From NCBI RefSeq assembly GCF_001458435.1, contig NZ_CYSF01000005.1:124001-188000 (forward strand): a stretch of DNA of 64,000 bases. The letters are read 5' to 3'. Below the pieces are notes generated by a model. The model did not search any database. It was given only the letters and a program-made list of their open reading frames with translations, and was not told where the DNA came from. The DNA is from Thalassovita mediterranea (GTDB lineage: Bacteria; Pseudomonadota; Alphaproteobacteria; Rhodobacterales; Rhodobacteraceae). The first letter of the stretch is position 1; every line of letters starts with the position of its first letter. A program made the translations under genes and the position numbers. Shown piece by piece: positions 44,037 to 55,576 of this stretch.

Positions 44037-44783
44037 TCAGGGCGTTATCTGCTTGGTGCGGATCGCTTCGACCAAGGCTTGCTCGCGGGTTTTGGCGCCA
44101 AGTTTCTTACGCGCCGCCGTCACATGCGACCGCACTGTTACCTCTGCGATCCCAAGGCGATAGGCAATCTCATCGTTGCGACATCCAACCGCCAATAGCG
44201 CAAGCACATCCCGTTCCCGCGTAGACAAAGCCGGCTGCCCAGCACCACCTGACAGCGCCGGGTCCACATATACGGCAGTATCGACAAATGACGCGATCAA
44301 ACCGGCAACCTGCGCCAGCTCGTGCGCGGTATGGGCTCGGTGAAAGTCGTGTTCGCGCAGATCCCCTGCAAACACCACCAGCCGCGTTTGCGCAGTATCC
44401 TTGTCACCATAGGTCTGCGCCAACAGCTGGTCATAACCATAGCGCTCCAGCCCCGCGCATAAGGCACGGGACTTTGCCCCAGCGTGAGCACCAGCCAGAA
44501 TTTGTTCACGGCTCAACGATCGACATTGCATACCGCGGCCTACGCTCATGCCCATGATCAACGGATCGACTGACACGAACCCCTCGCTGACGTATTCCTC
44601 CAGCCACTGCGCCGACATCGAACTGCGCGCAGACTGAATGGTACGATCTGCATCGGAAACACTGGCAATGTTCAGCGCCGAGCATCCCAGCTCCTGCGCC
44701 AGTGCCTGCGCCACATTCCACCGCTCCTCGCCACTCGTCGCTCCGAGGAAACGCTCAACAGCTGACAGAACCAGCGCACTCAT
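44037..44783 (-). CDS. LuxR-family quorum-sensing type regulator (solo)
   Basis: A 248-residue LuxR protein with an N-terminal autoinducer-binding domain (about residues 20-165) and a C-terminal HTH (185-245, LSTRERDVLALLAVGCRNDEIAYRLGIAEVTVRSHVTAARKKL). Trp60, Tyr64 and Asp73 have the same spacing as TraR Trp57, Tyr61 and Asp70, which contact acyl-homoserine lactone. No luxI is nearby, so it is an orphan or solo. It is opposite in strand to the ribosomal genes around it. Ligand and targets unknown. Confidence 0.88.
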   Translation of the reverse strand: MSALVLSAVERFLGATSGEERWNVAQALAQELGCSALNIASVSDADRTIQSARSSMSAQWLEEYVSEGFVSVDPLIMGMSVGRGMQCRSLSREQILAGAHAGAKSRALCAGLERYGYDQLLAQTYGDKDTAQTRLVVFAGDLREHDFHRAHTAHELAQVAGLIASFVDTAVYVDPALSGGAGQPALSTRERDVLALLAVGCRNDEIAYRLGIAEVTVRSHVTAARKKLGAKTREQALVEAIRTKQITP

Positions 44784-45181
44784 CTACAGCCTCACTATGT
44801 CCCTTAGAGGCGCCTGCCCCTGACGATCACGCGATCTAGCAGAGTTCGCAGCCCCCCGTAAACAGGAGCAGAAAACACGCCCCGCAAACACGCCCCAGTC
44901 GCCTTATTTTCCTGCGTATTTTCTATGCTTTCCCCGCGCAAAACGCTTGATCCCTGCCCCACCTGCCCCTATACACCGCCCGTCTGCGGTCGGAATCGGC
45001 TTGCGGACCTGTTTGTTATGCTCCTGAGGGCTTCTTCGGCCTCACTCTGGACCTGACTGCAGAAAATAAGAAAACGATCCTATCTCTGGCGGGCGCTGCG
45101 GCGGACCCGGTCGAAGACCAAGAGCTCTCGGGACGGCATTCACCTTTGCGGAACAACCGCAAGCATCAAAGGAGATGGTCA
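44784..45181 (+). promoter_or_regulatory. rplS leader region with sigma-70 promoter
   Basis: No gene is seen in these 398 bases. TTGATC (44947-44952) and TATACA (44970-44975) are spaced by 17 bases, a good candidate promoter for rplS-rpmE. Transcription would start near 44982, giving a leader of about 200 bases. The GAGGGCTTCTTCGGCCTC segment near 45030 can form a hairpin. AAGGAG lies 7 bases before the rplS ATG. The left end contains the LuxR promoter. Confidence 0.55.
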
Positions 45182-45562
45182 ATGGACCTGATCGCACAGC
45201 TGGAGGCGGAGCAAATCGCCGCCCTGGGAAAAGACATTCCCGATTTCAAAGCCGGTGACACCATCCGTGTCGGCTTCAAAGTGACCGAAGGCACCCGTAG
45301 CCGTATTCAGAACTACGAAGGCGTTTGCATCAGCCGTAAAAACGGCGCAGGCATTGCCGGTTCGTTCACTGTTCGCAAGATTTCGTTCGGTGAAGGTGTG
45401 GAACGTGTGTTCCCGCTGCACTCGACCAACATCGACTCGATCACCGTTGTACGTCGTGGCCGCGTTCGTCGCGCCAAACTGTACTACCTGCGTGCCCGTC
45501 GCGGTAAATCCGCACGTATCGCCGAAGTTACCAACTACAAAGCCCCCAAGGCTAAAGCGTAA
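45182..45562 (+). CDS. rplS: 50S ribosomal protein L19
   Basis: L19, 126 residues, sits at the 30S-50S interface. Landmarks are [53 protein letters not shown] and [23 protein letters not shown]. The ATG at 45182 has a strong AAGGAG. It is followed by rpmE. The usual neighbour trmD is 2.9 kb upstream, with three unrelated genes between. Confidence 0.98.
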   Translation: MDLIAQLEAEQIAALGKDIPDFKAGDTIRVGFKVTEGTRSRIQNYEGVCISRKNGAGIAGSFTVRKISFGEGVERVFPLHSTNIDSITVVRRGRVRRAKLYYLRARRGKSARIAEVTNYKAPKAKA

Positions 45563-45573
45563 GGACTGGTTCG

Positions 45574-45795
45574 ATGAAAGCAGATACCCACCCCGATTAC
45601 CACTTCATCGACGTAAAGATGACCGACGGCACCATCATCAAGATGCGTTCGACCTGGGGCGCCGAAGGCGACACCCTGGCGCTGGACATCGACCCCACCG
45701 TACACCCGGCATGGACCGGTGGCGGTGCCCGCCTGCTGGACGCCGGCGGCCGCGTGTCGAAATTCAAAAACAAATACGCTGGTCTGGGCTTCTAA
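45574..45795 (+). CDS. rpmE: 50S ribosomal protein L31
   Basis: L31, 73 residues ([20 protein letters not shown]...). It lacks the CxxC zinc motif, so it is the zinc-independent (C-minus) form. It starts 11 bases after rplS and ends in a terminator. Confidence 0.97.
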   Translation: MKADTHPDYHFIDVKMTDGTIIKMRSTWGAEGDTLALDIDPTVHPAWTGGGARLLDAGGRVSKFKNKYAGLGF

Positions 45796-45818
45796 GCCAA
45801 ACCATCGATTTGATACGG

Positions 45819-45847
45819 AAAACCCCGCCATTGTGCGGGGTTTTTTG
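45819..45847 (+). terminator. terminator of rplS-rpmE
   Basis: AAAACCCCGC-N6-GCGGGGTTTT is followed by more T residues, about 25 bases after rpmE. Confidence 0.92.
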
Positions 45848-45936
45848 TTGCCTGCACATCGGCTGACATTTGCCTGCACATGCTCACGTTATGGTCACGC
45901 GAAGATGAGCCGCGACAGGCAAAGCGTTACCACACG

Positions 45937-45944
45937 TTAACCAT
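45937..45944 (+). promoter_or_regulatory. CtrA-like half-site upstream of yceI
   Basis: TTAACCAT matches the CtrA half-site seen in alphaproteobacterial cell-cycle promoters. It lies 43 bases before the yceI start. A single octamer is weak evidence. Confidence 0.3.
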
Positions 45945-45986
45945 TTCGCCGTTACAGTCCCCCTCACACATCTGGAGAGGACTGTA

Positions 45987-46562
45987 ATGAAAACGATTTT
46001 TGGCGGCCTTGTGGCCCTGACCCTTTCGACCACTGCTGCACTGGCTGGCAACTGGACACTGGACAACGACGCATCGCGTCTGGCGTTTGGATCGATCAAA
46101 AGCAACTTCATCGGCGAAGTGCACCATTTCGGCAAACTGTCAGGCAGCGTTGATGAGGCAGGCAATGCCAAGGTCGCGATCGACCTGTCATCGGTGGAAA
46201 CCAACATCGACATCCGCAACAGCCGCATGATCGAACATGTGTTCAAAGCGGCAGGCAGCGCCGATCTGACCAGCACGCTGGACCTGACCACGATTGAGGC
46301 TCTGCCCGTCGGCGGCACCACCGTGGTAGAGACCGAGGCAACGCTGGACTTGATCGGCACCGAGGTCGAGATGGACGTATCCCTGTTCGTCGCCCGTCTG
46401 GCCGAAGACAAAGTTCTGGTCACCAGCAACGACTTCCTCTTCCTCGATACTGATGAGGCGGGCATTGATCCGGCCATCGACATCCTGAAAGAACTGGCCA
46501 GCCTTGAAAGCATCACCCGCGTAGCGCCTGTATCTCTACGCTTTGTCTTTACCAAAGAATAA
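45987..46562 (+). CDS. YceI-family periplasmic protein
   Basis: A 191-residue protein with a signal peptide ending at TTAALA-GN (about residue 21). The mature part is a lipocalin-like YceI beta-barrel (WTLDNDASRLAFGSIKSNFIGEVHHFGKLSGSVDEAG...). YceI proteins bind polyisoprenoids or other long hydrophobic molecules. GGAGAGG precedes the ATG. It stands alone; a CtrA-like octamer lies just upstream. Confidence 0.94.
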   Translation: MKTIFGGLVALTLSTTAALAGNWTLDNDASRLAFGSIKSNFIGEVHHFGKLSGSVDEAGNAKVAIDLSSVETNIDIRNSRMIEHVFKAAGSADLTSTLDLTTIEALPVGGTTVVETEATLDLIGTEVEMDVSLFVARLAEDKVLVTSNDFLFLDTDEAGIDPAIDILKELASLESITRVAPVSLRFVFTKE

Positions 46563-46736
46563 CGCTTTCGGCGCTAACGACGGTGAGGGGCGCGAAAAAC
46601 ACCGCGCCCCCTTCCATATCCTGACAACAGATGTCATTCAGTCTGTCCAAGAAGCTAACAAGGCTTTGCAAATGGCGCGCGCCCTCATACGCTGGGACAA
46701 AACCGCCAAATAAGGGCAGATAAGGGACAGATCGCA

Positions 46737-47546
46737 ATGGCACACATCATTGTTGTCGGCAACGAAAAGGGCGGTGCGGGCAAATCCACCGTATCTATGC
46801 ATATCGCAACCGCATTGGCCCGCATGGGCAAACGGGTTGGGGTGCTGGATCTGGACCTGCGCCAGAAAAGCTTTGGCCGCTACGTGGAAAACCGCCGCGC
46901 CTTTATGGCTCAGGCCGGTTTGGACCTGCCAACGCCAAATTACCACGAACTGCCCGAAATTGATCAGTCAGAGCTGAAGCCGGGCGAAAACCCCTATGAC
47001 CACCGCCTATCTGCGGCCATCGCATCGCTGGAGCCGGATCATGACTTCATCATGATCGACTGCCCCGGATCGCACACCCGCCTCAGCCAAGTGGCGCATT
47101 CGCTGGCCGATACCCTGATCACCCCCCTGAACGACAGCTTTGTTGATTTTGACCTGCTGGCCAAAATCGATGGTGAGGGCAAAAAGATCCAAGGCCCGTC
47201 GGTCTATTCTGAAATGGTCTGGAACGCGCGCCAGTTGCGTGCACAGGCCGGTTTGAAACCGATCGACTGGATCGTGCTGCGCAACCGCTTGGGCGCGCAG
47301 AACATGGTGAACAAGGAAAAGATGGGCAAGGCGCTGGATATGCTATCCAAGCGCATCGGCTTCCGCGTGGCACCGGGGTTCAATGAACGGGTCATCTTCC
47401 GCGAATTGTTCCCGCGTGGCCTGACCCTGTTGGACCTGAAAGACATCGGGATTTCCAGCCTCAACATCTCGAACGTGGCTGCACGGCAGGAACTGCGGGA
47501 TCTGATCAAGGCGGTCGATCTGCCCGGCGTTGAACCCGATTTCTGA
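46737..47546 (+). CDS. mipZ: division plane positioning ATPase MipZ
   Basis: A 269-residue ParA-like ATPase with a deviant Walker A motif (NEKGGAGKST, residues 9-18). The sequence LITPLNDSFVDFDLLAKID and WNARQLR, and RNRLGAQNMVNKEKM, match Caulobacter MipZ. MipZ binds ParB near the origin and blocks FtsZ rings away from mid-cell. No parB is adjacent, which is normal for mipZ. Two copies of ATAAGGG lie shortly before the ATG. A metallo-beta-lactamase gene follows 45 bases later. Confidence 0.93.
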   Translation: MAHIIVVGNEKGGAGKSTVSMHIATALARMGKRVGVLDLDLRQKSFGRYVENRRAFMAQAGLDLPTPNYHELPEIDQSELKPGENPYDHRLSAAIASLEPDHDFIMIDCPGSHTRLSQVAHSLADTLITPLNDSFVDFDLLAKIDGEGKKIQGPSVYSEMVWNARQLRAQAGLKPIDWIVLRNRLGAQNMVNKEKMGKALDMLSKRIGFRVAPGFNERVIFRELFPRGLTLLDLKDIGISSLNISNVAARQELRDLIKAVDLPGVEPDF

Positions 47547-47591
47547 TCGCGCCTGACGGGCGCTCCGCTGCGGTCAGGGGAGGGGCTGCAC

Positions 47592-48473
47592 ATGACGCAA
47601 CACAACATCCAGAACCGCGTTGTCCTACTGGGCACCAAGGGCGGGCCGGCGATCCGGCCCGGCACGGGTATGCCCACGTCGACGCTGGTACAAATGGACG
47701 GGCTGACCGTTCTGGTCGATGCCGGACTGGGCGCGGCGCGTGGGGTCTGTGACGCAGGCGTGGCGCTAGAGGCACTGGATGCCATCATCATCACCCACCT
47801 GCATTCCGATCACTATCTGGAACTGGGCCCGCTGTTGCACACAGCATGGACCGCTGGCCTGAAACGCCCCATCAAAGTGATCGGGCCAGAGGGGCTGGCG
47901 GACTACTGGCGCCACTTCCTTGCCGCGATGCAGTTTGACGTTGACCTGCGCCTGCGCGACGAAGGCCGCCCCGATCTAGCTGCGCTGGCGGATATCAGTG
48001 TTCTGGAAGAGGGCGCACAGCCCCTTGGCCCGCTGACCCTACACGCCCTGCGCAACGAACACCCGCCGATCCACGACAGCTACGCCCTACGGTTTGACGG
48101 CGCGGATCACCGCGTTGTTCTATCCGGTGACACCGCACCGATTGAGGCGATGGTGCCCTTTGCCCAAGGCGCCGACCTCTTGGTGCATGAGGCAATGCTC
48201 AGCGCCGGCATTGACGCGCTCTGCGCCCGTGTGGGCAATGGCGATGACCGGCTGCGGCATCATCTGGAACGGTCGCACGCGCCTGCCGATCAGGTCGGCG
48301 CGATTGCCACACAGGCAGCGGTGAAGCACCTGGCGCTAAACCATCTGGTGCCGGTCGATGATCCCAACTTTACCGAGGCTCATTGGGTTGCAGAGGTACG
48401 CCGCACATGGGACGGCCCGCTGCATGTGGGCCACGACGGGTTGGAAATTCTACTGCCCGCCTCTGACACCTGA
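47592..48473 (+). CDS. metallo-beta-lactamase-fold hydrolase (RNase Z/AtsA-like)
   Basis: A 293-residue MBL-superfamily protein. The metal motif is HLHSDHYLELGPLLHTAW, with further ligands in LSGDTAPIEAMVPFAQGADLLVHEAML and ALNHLVPVDDPN. The layout, with the long GDT and HEA segments, is that of the tRNase Z/arylsulfatase-like group. It is followed by an HpcH/HpaI aldolase after 13 bases, so both may act on one organic acid pathway. Substrate unknown. Confidence 0.87.
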   Translation: MTQHNIQNRVVLLGTKGGPAIRPGTGMPTSTLVQMDGLTVLVDAGLGAARGVCDAGVALEALDAIIITHLHSDHYLELGPLLHTAWTAGLKRPIKVIGPEGLADYWRHFLAAMQFDVDLRLRDEGRPDLAALADISVLEEGAQPLGPLTLHALRNEHPPIHDSYALRFDGADHRVVLSGDTAPIEAMVPFAQGADLLVHEAMLSAGIDALCARVGNGDDRLRHHLERSHAPADQVGAIATQAAVKHLALNHLVPVDDPNFTEAHWVAEVRRTWDGPLHVGHDGLEILLPASDT

Positions 48474-48486
48474 AAGGACGATAATC

Positions 48487-49254
48487 ATGCCCGCGCCGAT
48501 CAACACCTTTAAACAGCGGCTGAAAAACGGCGAACGTGTCATCGGCTGCTGGGCCGGTTTCGCCGATCCCTACCCGACTGAGGTACTGGCAACCGCTGGT
48601 TTCGACTGGCTGGTGATTGACGGCGAACATGCCCCCAATGACCTGCGCACCATCATGGCGCAGCTGCAAGTGTTGGAGGGCAAGCATTCCGAAGGGGTCG
48701 TGCGCCTGCCCATCGGGGCCGACTGGATGATCAAACAGGTGCTGGACGTGGGTGCGCAAACGCTGCTGATCCCGATGGTCGACAGCGCCGAACAGGCCCG
48801 CGAATTGGTGCGCGCCTGCCGCTACCCGCCCGCAGGCATCCGTGGCTCCGGCGCCGCGCTGGCGCGTGCATCGCAATTTGCGGCAATCCCTGACTACACC
48901 CAAACCGCCAACGATCAGATCTGCCTGCTGGTTCAGGTCGAAAGCGCGGCGGGGCTGGCGGCGCTGGACGATATTCTGGCTGTTGAGGGCGTCGATGGCG
49001 TCTTTATCGGGCCATCAGATCTGGCCGCCGACATGGGCCATCTAGGCAATAGCGACCACCCCGAGGTACGCGCCGCGATCAAGGATGGGTTGGCGCGTAT
49101 TGCCGCGTCAGACAAAGCAGCGGGCATTCTGGCGGTCAGCGATGGATCAGCCGAAACCTACCGCGACTGGGGCGCACAGTTTCTGGCGGTTGGTGTTGAT
49201 GTCCTGCTACTGGCCAAGGCCGCGCGCGGTTTGATGGATGAATGGCGGGACTGA
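48487..49254 (+). CDS. HpcH/HpaI family aldolase
   Basis: A 255-residue class II pyruvate aldolase. Motifs are GFDWLVIDGEHAPNDLRT (metal and catalytic His48), RLPIGADWMIKQVLDVGAQTLLIPMV, and VFIGPSDLAADMGHLGN. Relatives cleave 4-hydroxy-2-oxoheptanedioate or 2-keto-3-deoxy-rhamnonate to pyruvate and an aldehyde. AAAGGAC lies before the ATG. It seems to be cotranscribed with the MBL gene. The exact substrate cannot be told. Confidence 0.92.
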   Translation: MPAPINTFKQRLKNGERVIGCWAGFADPYPTEVLATAGFDWLVIDGEHAPNDLRTIMAQLQVLEGKHSEGVVRLPIGADWMIKQVLDVGAQTLLIPMVDSAEQARELVRACRYPPAGIRGSGAALARASQFAAIPDYTQTANDQICLLVQVESAAGLAALDDILAVEGVDGVFIGPSDLAADMGHLGNSDHPEVRAAIKDGLARIAASDKAAGILAVSDGSAETYRDWGAQFLAVGVDVLLLAKAARGLMDEWRD

Positions 49255-49272
49255 TTATTTGCCGATCATAGA

Positions 49273-49312
49273 AAAAGGCGCGTTGCTGTTCACCAGCGGT
49301 CTAGCGCCTTTT
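49273..49312. terminator. hairpin between aldolase gene and moaE
   Basis: AAAAGGCGC (49273-49281) pairs with GCGCCTTTT (49304-49312) around a 22-base loop. It can end the aldolase transcript. Its right arm is inside the last codons of the convergent moaE. Confidence 0.65.
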
Positions 49313-49733
49313 CATCCTCATCCTTAGCGGCAACCCAATCGGCACCGTCTTTCGTCACTTCCTTCTTCCAGAAGGGTGCGCGGGATTTCAGGTAATCCAT
49401 CAGAAATTCAGCCGCTTCAAACGCATGCGCGCGGTGGCGTGATGCGGTGGCGACCATCATGATCCGGTCCTGCGGACGCAGAACACCATAGCGGTGAATG
49501 ATCAGCACATCGCCCAAATCCCAACGCGCCAGCGCCTCTTCGGCAATCTGGGTCAGCGCGCGTTCGGTCATGCCGGGGTAATGTTCCATTTCCATCCGGT
49601 CCATGCCTGCGCCGGGCAGATCGCGAGTAATACCGGTGAAGGTGACAACAGCGCCCATATTGACCTGACGGTCGGTGAAGGTTTCAACTTCGTGGCCCAG
49701 ATCAAAGGGGGCTTCTTGAACGCGGATCTCCAT
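49290..49733 (-). CDS. moaE: molybdopterin synthase large subunit
   Basis: MoaE, 147 residues, converts precursor Z to molybdopterin with MoaD. Motifs are GAVVTFTGITRD, LEHYPGM-type MEMEHYPGMTERAL, VLIIHRYGVLRPQDRIMMVATASRHRAHAFEAAEFLMDYLKSRAPFWKKE. The lysines in FWKKE are catalytic. It is the last gene of pgsA-moaD-moaE. Confidence 0.96.
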   Translation of the reverse strand: MEIRVQEAPFDLGHEVETFTDRQVNMGAVVTFTGITRDLPGAGMDRMEMEHYPGMTERALTQIAEEALARWDLGDVLIIHRYGVLRPQDRIMMVATASRHRAHAFEAAEFLMDYLKSRAPFWKKEVTKDGADWVAAKDEDEKALDRW

Positions 49734-49741
49734 CGCGCGCC

Positions 49742-49987
49742 TCAGCCGCCTGTCATCGGTGGGAAGAACGCAACCTCGCGCACGCCATCCAAAGAGGCGT
49801 CAAAATCGCTAAGGTCCTGATCCAGTGCAACGCGCAGCGCTGAGAGGTCGGCAAAGGCAGCTTCATACCGCTCTTCGCGCGCTTTCAACTCTTCGACCAG
49901 CTCAGCCACGGTTGTCGCCTTGGTGTCCACCGTTTCGCGCGGGATGCCGATACGTTCCCGAACCCAGGCGAAATAGAGTACGTCCAT
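49742..49987 (-). CDS. moaD: molybdopterin synthase small (sulfur carrier) subunit
   Basis: MoaD, 81 residues, ubiquitin-like fold with the required C-terminal Gly-Gly (PPMTGG) that is thiocarboxylated. It donates sulfur to precursor Z in the active site of MoaE. It starts 2 bases before the end of pgsA and is followed by moaE after 8 bases, so all three are cotranscribed. Confidence 0.95.
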   Translation of the reverse strand: MDVLYFAWVRERIGIPRETVDTKATTVAELVEELKAREERYEAAFADLSALRVALDQDLSDFDASLDGVREVAFFPPMTGG

Positions 49988-49988
49988 T

Positions 49989-50651
49989 TTAGTTGTCCTT
50001 CAGATAAGGGCGCGCCTTATTGAAGTAATCAACACCGGTGATGAAGGTCAATGCCGCGGCAACCCACAGCAAGATCAGACCTACGTTACCAGCCCAGGCC
50101 ATGCCGGTCAGTTTCCAGCCAAGGCCGAATTCATCTGGCAATTCCCCTGCCAGAATTTGCGCAACAATCTGGTCATCCATACCCAGAATACTGATGCCGA
50201 AATAATGTTCAAACACCCCCTGCCCAAACAGCAGCGCAATCGCCACCATCTGAGCGGTGGTTTTCCATTTGGCCAGTTTAGTGACCTTCAATGTACCAGC
50301 AGTATCACCCAGGAATTCACGCAGACCGGATACAAACACCTCGCGGAAGAGGATCACAGTTGCAGGCAGAACCAACCAAGGCGACATCGAGGAATACCCA
50401 ACAATGACCATCAGTGCGATCACCACCATTGCCTTGTCCGCGATCGGATCCAGCATCGCGCCCATCTTGCTTTCCTGATTCCAGGACCGCGCCAGATATC
50501 CATCAACCCAGTCGGTCAAAGCCGCCAAAGTGAACAACATCAGGGCAAACCAGTCCGCATAGGGACGGGTGAAGTAGAGGAACATCACGGCGACACCGGG
50601 CGCCGCCAAGAGGCGCGCAACGGTCAGGATATTTGGGATCGTCCAGGTCAT
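49989..50651 (-). CDS. pgsA: CDP-diacylglycerol-glycerol-3-phosphate 3-phosphatidyltransferase
   Basis: PgsA, 220 residues, makes phosphatidylglycerol phosphate in the inner membrane. The CDP-alcohol transferase motif D-G-x2-A-R-x8-G-x3-D-x3-D is seen in DWVDGYLARSWNQESKMGAMLDPIADK. Several hydrophobic helices follow. The ATG at 50651 begins MTWTIPNILTVARLL; an upstream in-frame TTG is an alternative. It leads the moaDE genes and follows a histidine kinase gene by 118 bases. Confidence 0.95.
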   Translation of the reverse strand: MTWTIPNILTVARLLAAPGVAVMFLYFTRPYADWFALMLFTLAALTDWVDGYLARSWNQESKMGAMLDPIADKAMVVIALMVIVGYSSMSPWLVLPATVILFREVFVSGLREFLGDTAGTLKVTKLAKWKTTAQMVAIALLFGQGVFEHYFGISILGMDDQIVAQILAGELPDEFGLGWKLTGMAWAGNVGLILLWVAAALTFITGVDYFNKARPYLKDN

Positions 50652-50768
50652 GCCCTTCAATAGCCTGCTTAATCACGCGGGGGAAGCGGCGCATTCACAC
50701 AATCAGTCGATTTGCCGCCCCCACCTAGGCCGCAACAGGCCAGAACTTTTGGTAAATTCAGCCCCAGA

Positions 50769-53114
<2,346 letters not shown>

Positions 53115-53713
53115 TTAGGGGTCAGTTCCTGGTGCAATTCGTCGTTGGGGTCGTAATCGTCGACAATCACCCGCATTGGGCCTCTCGTTTCAAATTCAAG
53201 AACTTTGCCATTTTCACGGGTAGCCAGCAAAATTTTGCTTCGCTCCCATTCAGCGCGGTCAAATGTAACTTGATAATAATCGATAGCGGTGAACCTGATT
53301 GATGCCACTGTGTCCGCGCCGTACGCCGCAACAAAGTCGTCCAGCCAGACACCCGAGAAGGAGCGCTTGCTTGCATCAGATGGGGAACTCGCCGAGATCG
53401 TGGTTAGCCCGATGGCCTCGATCTCTTCGATTGTGATGGTCTGAACGTCGGTCGCCAGCGCGCCTGAGACACGGATCTGATCTTGGGATGATGCCCAAAC
53501 AGAAACCGTAGTCACGCCTAAAACCGCTACTGAGTATGCCAACCGTTTCAGGTAATTCATACCCAAAGCCCACCTCCAAAACTGGCGGAAACACTGTTCC
53601 GATCTATCATCACAGCGACAAAAGATCACAGTCCGCTGCGGACACTATTCGCTTCATTAGGTAAAAATGCAAGCATTGCGCGCACCAGTGGACTACCCCC
53701 ATTAGGAGGGGGA

Positions 53714-55576
53714 TCAGCCTTTTTCATGGAAATAGTCGTAGATTGTCTGCGCCAAAGTGGCAGAAATGCCGTCCACAGCACACAAATCTGCAAGGGCGGC
53801 ACGGCTAACAGCCTTGGCTGACCCAAAGTGGGTCAACAACGCCCGCTTGCGGGTGGCACCGACGCCCGGCACCTCATCCAACGGTGTTGCGCCGATAGCT
53901 TTGACACGCTTGGCGCGGTGGGTACCAATGGCAAATCGGTGCGCCTCATCGCGCAGGCGTTGCACGAAATACAGCACCGGATCATTGCGCTGCAACGCAA
54001 AGGGCCGTTCGCCATGACGGTGGAACTCTTCCTTGCCATGGTCGCGGTCCACACCTTTGGCCACACCAACCATCGGGATATCCTGAACCCCGTATTCTTC
54101 CATAATTTCCTGCACCGCCGACACCTGCCCGGCACCACCATCAATCAGCAGCAGATCGGGCCACATGCCCTTGTCACGATCAGGATCTTCTTTCAGCAGG
54201 CGCTTGAAACGGCGGGTCAGCACCTCTTTCATCATGCCAAAGTCATCGCCTGGGGTCAGCTCTTCGCCACGGATGTTGAACTTGCGATACTGGTTCTTCA
54301 GGAAACCATCAGCGCCCGCCACGATCATGCCGCCCACCGCATTGGTGCCTTGAATATGGCTGTTGTCGTAAACCTCGATCCGCGCCGGCGGCCCGTCGAG
54401 GTCAAAGGCCTCTGCCACGCCGCGCAGCAGTTTGGCCTGCGTCGCACTTTCCGACATCTTGCGCGCCAGACTTTCACGGGCGTTGCGCAACGCGCTTTCG
54501 ATCAGTTCTGCCTTTTCACCGCGCTGCGGCACGGCGATGTCAACCTTGCGGCCCAGCTTGCCGCTAAGGGCCTCTCCCATCAGGTCATCGTTTTCGATCC
54601 CATGGGACAGCAACACCAACCGCGCCGGATCCCGTTTGTCATAGAACTGGCCCATGAACGCTTCCATCACCTCAGCGCTAGAGACCCCTTCGCCAACACG
54701 GGGGTAGTAGTCTTTGTTGCCCCAGTTCTGATTGGCACGGATAAAGAAGACCTGAACACAGGCCTGCCCGTTTTCCATATACAGGGCGATCACATCCGCT
54801 TCGGGCACGGTCTGCGGGTTGATCCCCTGAGCGGCCTGCACCTGCGTCAGCGCCTTGATCCGGTCGCGCAAAGCGGCAGCGCGCTCAAACTCCATCGCGG
54901 CCGAGGCCTCTTGCATCTGATCCGCCAACACCCGCTGAATCTCTGTGGACTTGCCTGACAAGAAGCGCTGCGCCTCATCGACGCTTCGGGCGTAATCCTT
55001 TGGGCTGATCCGTCCGACACAGGGGGCCGAGCAGCGTTTGATCTGCGCCTGCAAACAGGGCCGCGTGCGCGCATGGAAATCCGCATCGGAACAGGTGCGC
55101 AGCAAGAATCCCTTTTGCAGCTGGTCCAACACCCGGTTCACCGCCCCACCGCTGGCAAACGGCCCGTAATAGGCACCCCGGTCACTCTTGGCGCCACGGT
55201 GTTTGCGGATCATCGGGTATTCGTGATCCGTGACCATAATATTCGGGAAGCTTTTGTCATCGCGCAGCAGCACGTTGAACTTGGGCTTCAGCTGCTTGAT
55301 CAGGTTCTGTTCCAGCAGCAGCGCTTCTGTCTCTGTCTTGGTGGTCAGAAACATCATCGACGCGGTTTCTGAGATCATCCGCGCGATCCGCGCCGAATGC
55401 CCAGAAGGGCGCGCATAGTTCGATACCCGCGCCCGCAGGTTCCGCGCCTTGCCCACATACAGCACACGCGCCTGCGCATCCAGCATCCGGTACACCCCCG
55501 GCGAGCCATCCAGCGTCTTGAGGTAGGATTGGATCAGCGCGTGGCCGGTCAAGGAATCAGCAGAAGAATCACTCAT
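53714..55576 (-). CDS. uvrC: excinuclease ABC subunit C
   Basis: UvrC, 620 residues, makes both incisions in nucleotide excision repair. The GIY-YIG nuclease domain is [28 protein letters not shown], followed by a UVR motif ([23 protein letters not shown]), the RNase H-like C-terminal nuclease domain ([19 protein letters not shown]) and tandem helix-hairpin-helix motifs ([21 protein letters not shown]). Confidence 0.98.
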   Translation of the reverse strand: MSDSSADSLTGHALIQSYLKTLDGSPGVYRMLDAQARVLYVGKARNLRARVSNYARPSGHSARIARMISETASMMFLTTKTETEALLLEQNLIKQLKPKFNVLLRDDKSFPNIMVTDHEYPMIRKHRGAKSDRGAYYGPFASGGAVNRVLDQLQKGFLLRTCSDADFHARTRPCLQAQIKRCSAPCVGRISPKDYARSVDEAQRFLSGKSTEIQRVLADQMQEASAAMEFERAAALRDRIKALTQVQAAQGINPQTVPEADVIALYMENGQACVQVFFIRANQNWGNKDYYPRVGEGVSSAEVMEAFMGQFYDKRDPARLVLLSHGIENDDLMGEALSGKLGRKVDIAVPQRGEKAELIESALRNARESLARKMSESATQAKLLRGVAEAFDLDGPPARIEVYDNSHIQGTNAVGGMIVAGADGFLKNQYRKFNIRGEELTPGDDFGMMKEVLTRRFKRLLKEDPDRDKGMWPDLLLIDGGAGQVSAVQEIMEEYGVQDIPMVGVAKGVDRDHGKEEFHRHGERPFALQRNDPVLYFVQRLRDEAHRFAIGTHRAKRVKAIGATPLDEVPGVGATRKRALLTHFGSAKAVSRAALADLCAVDGISATLAQTIYDYFHEKG

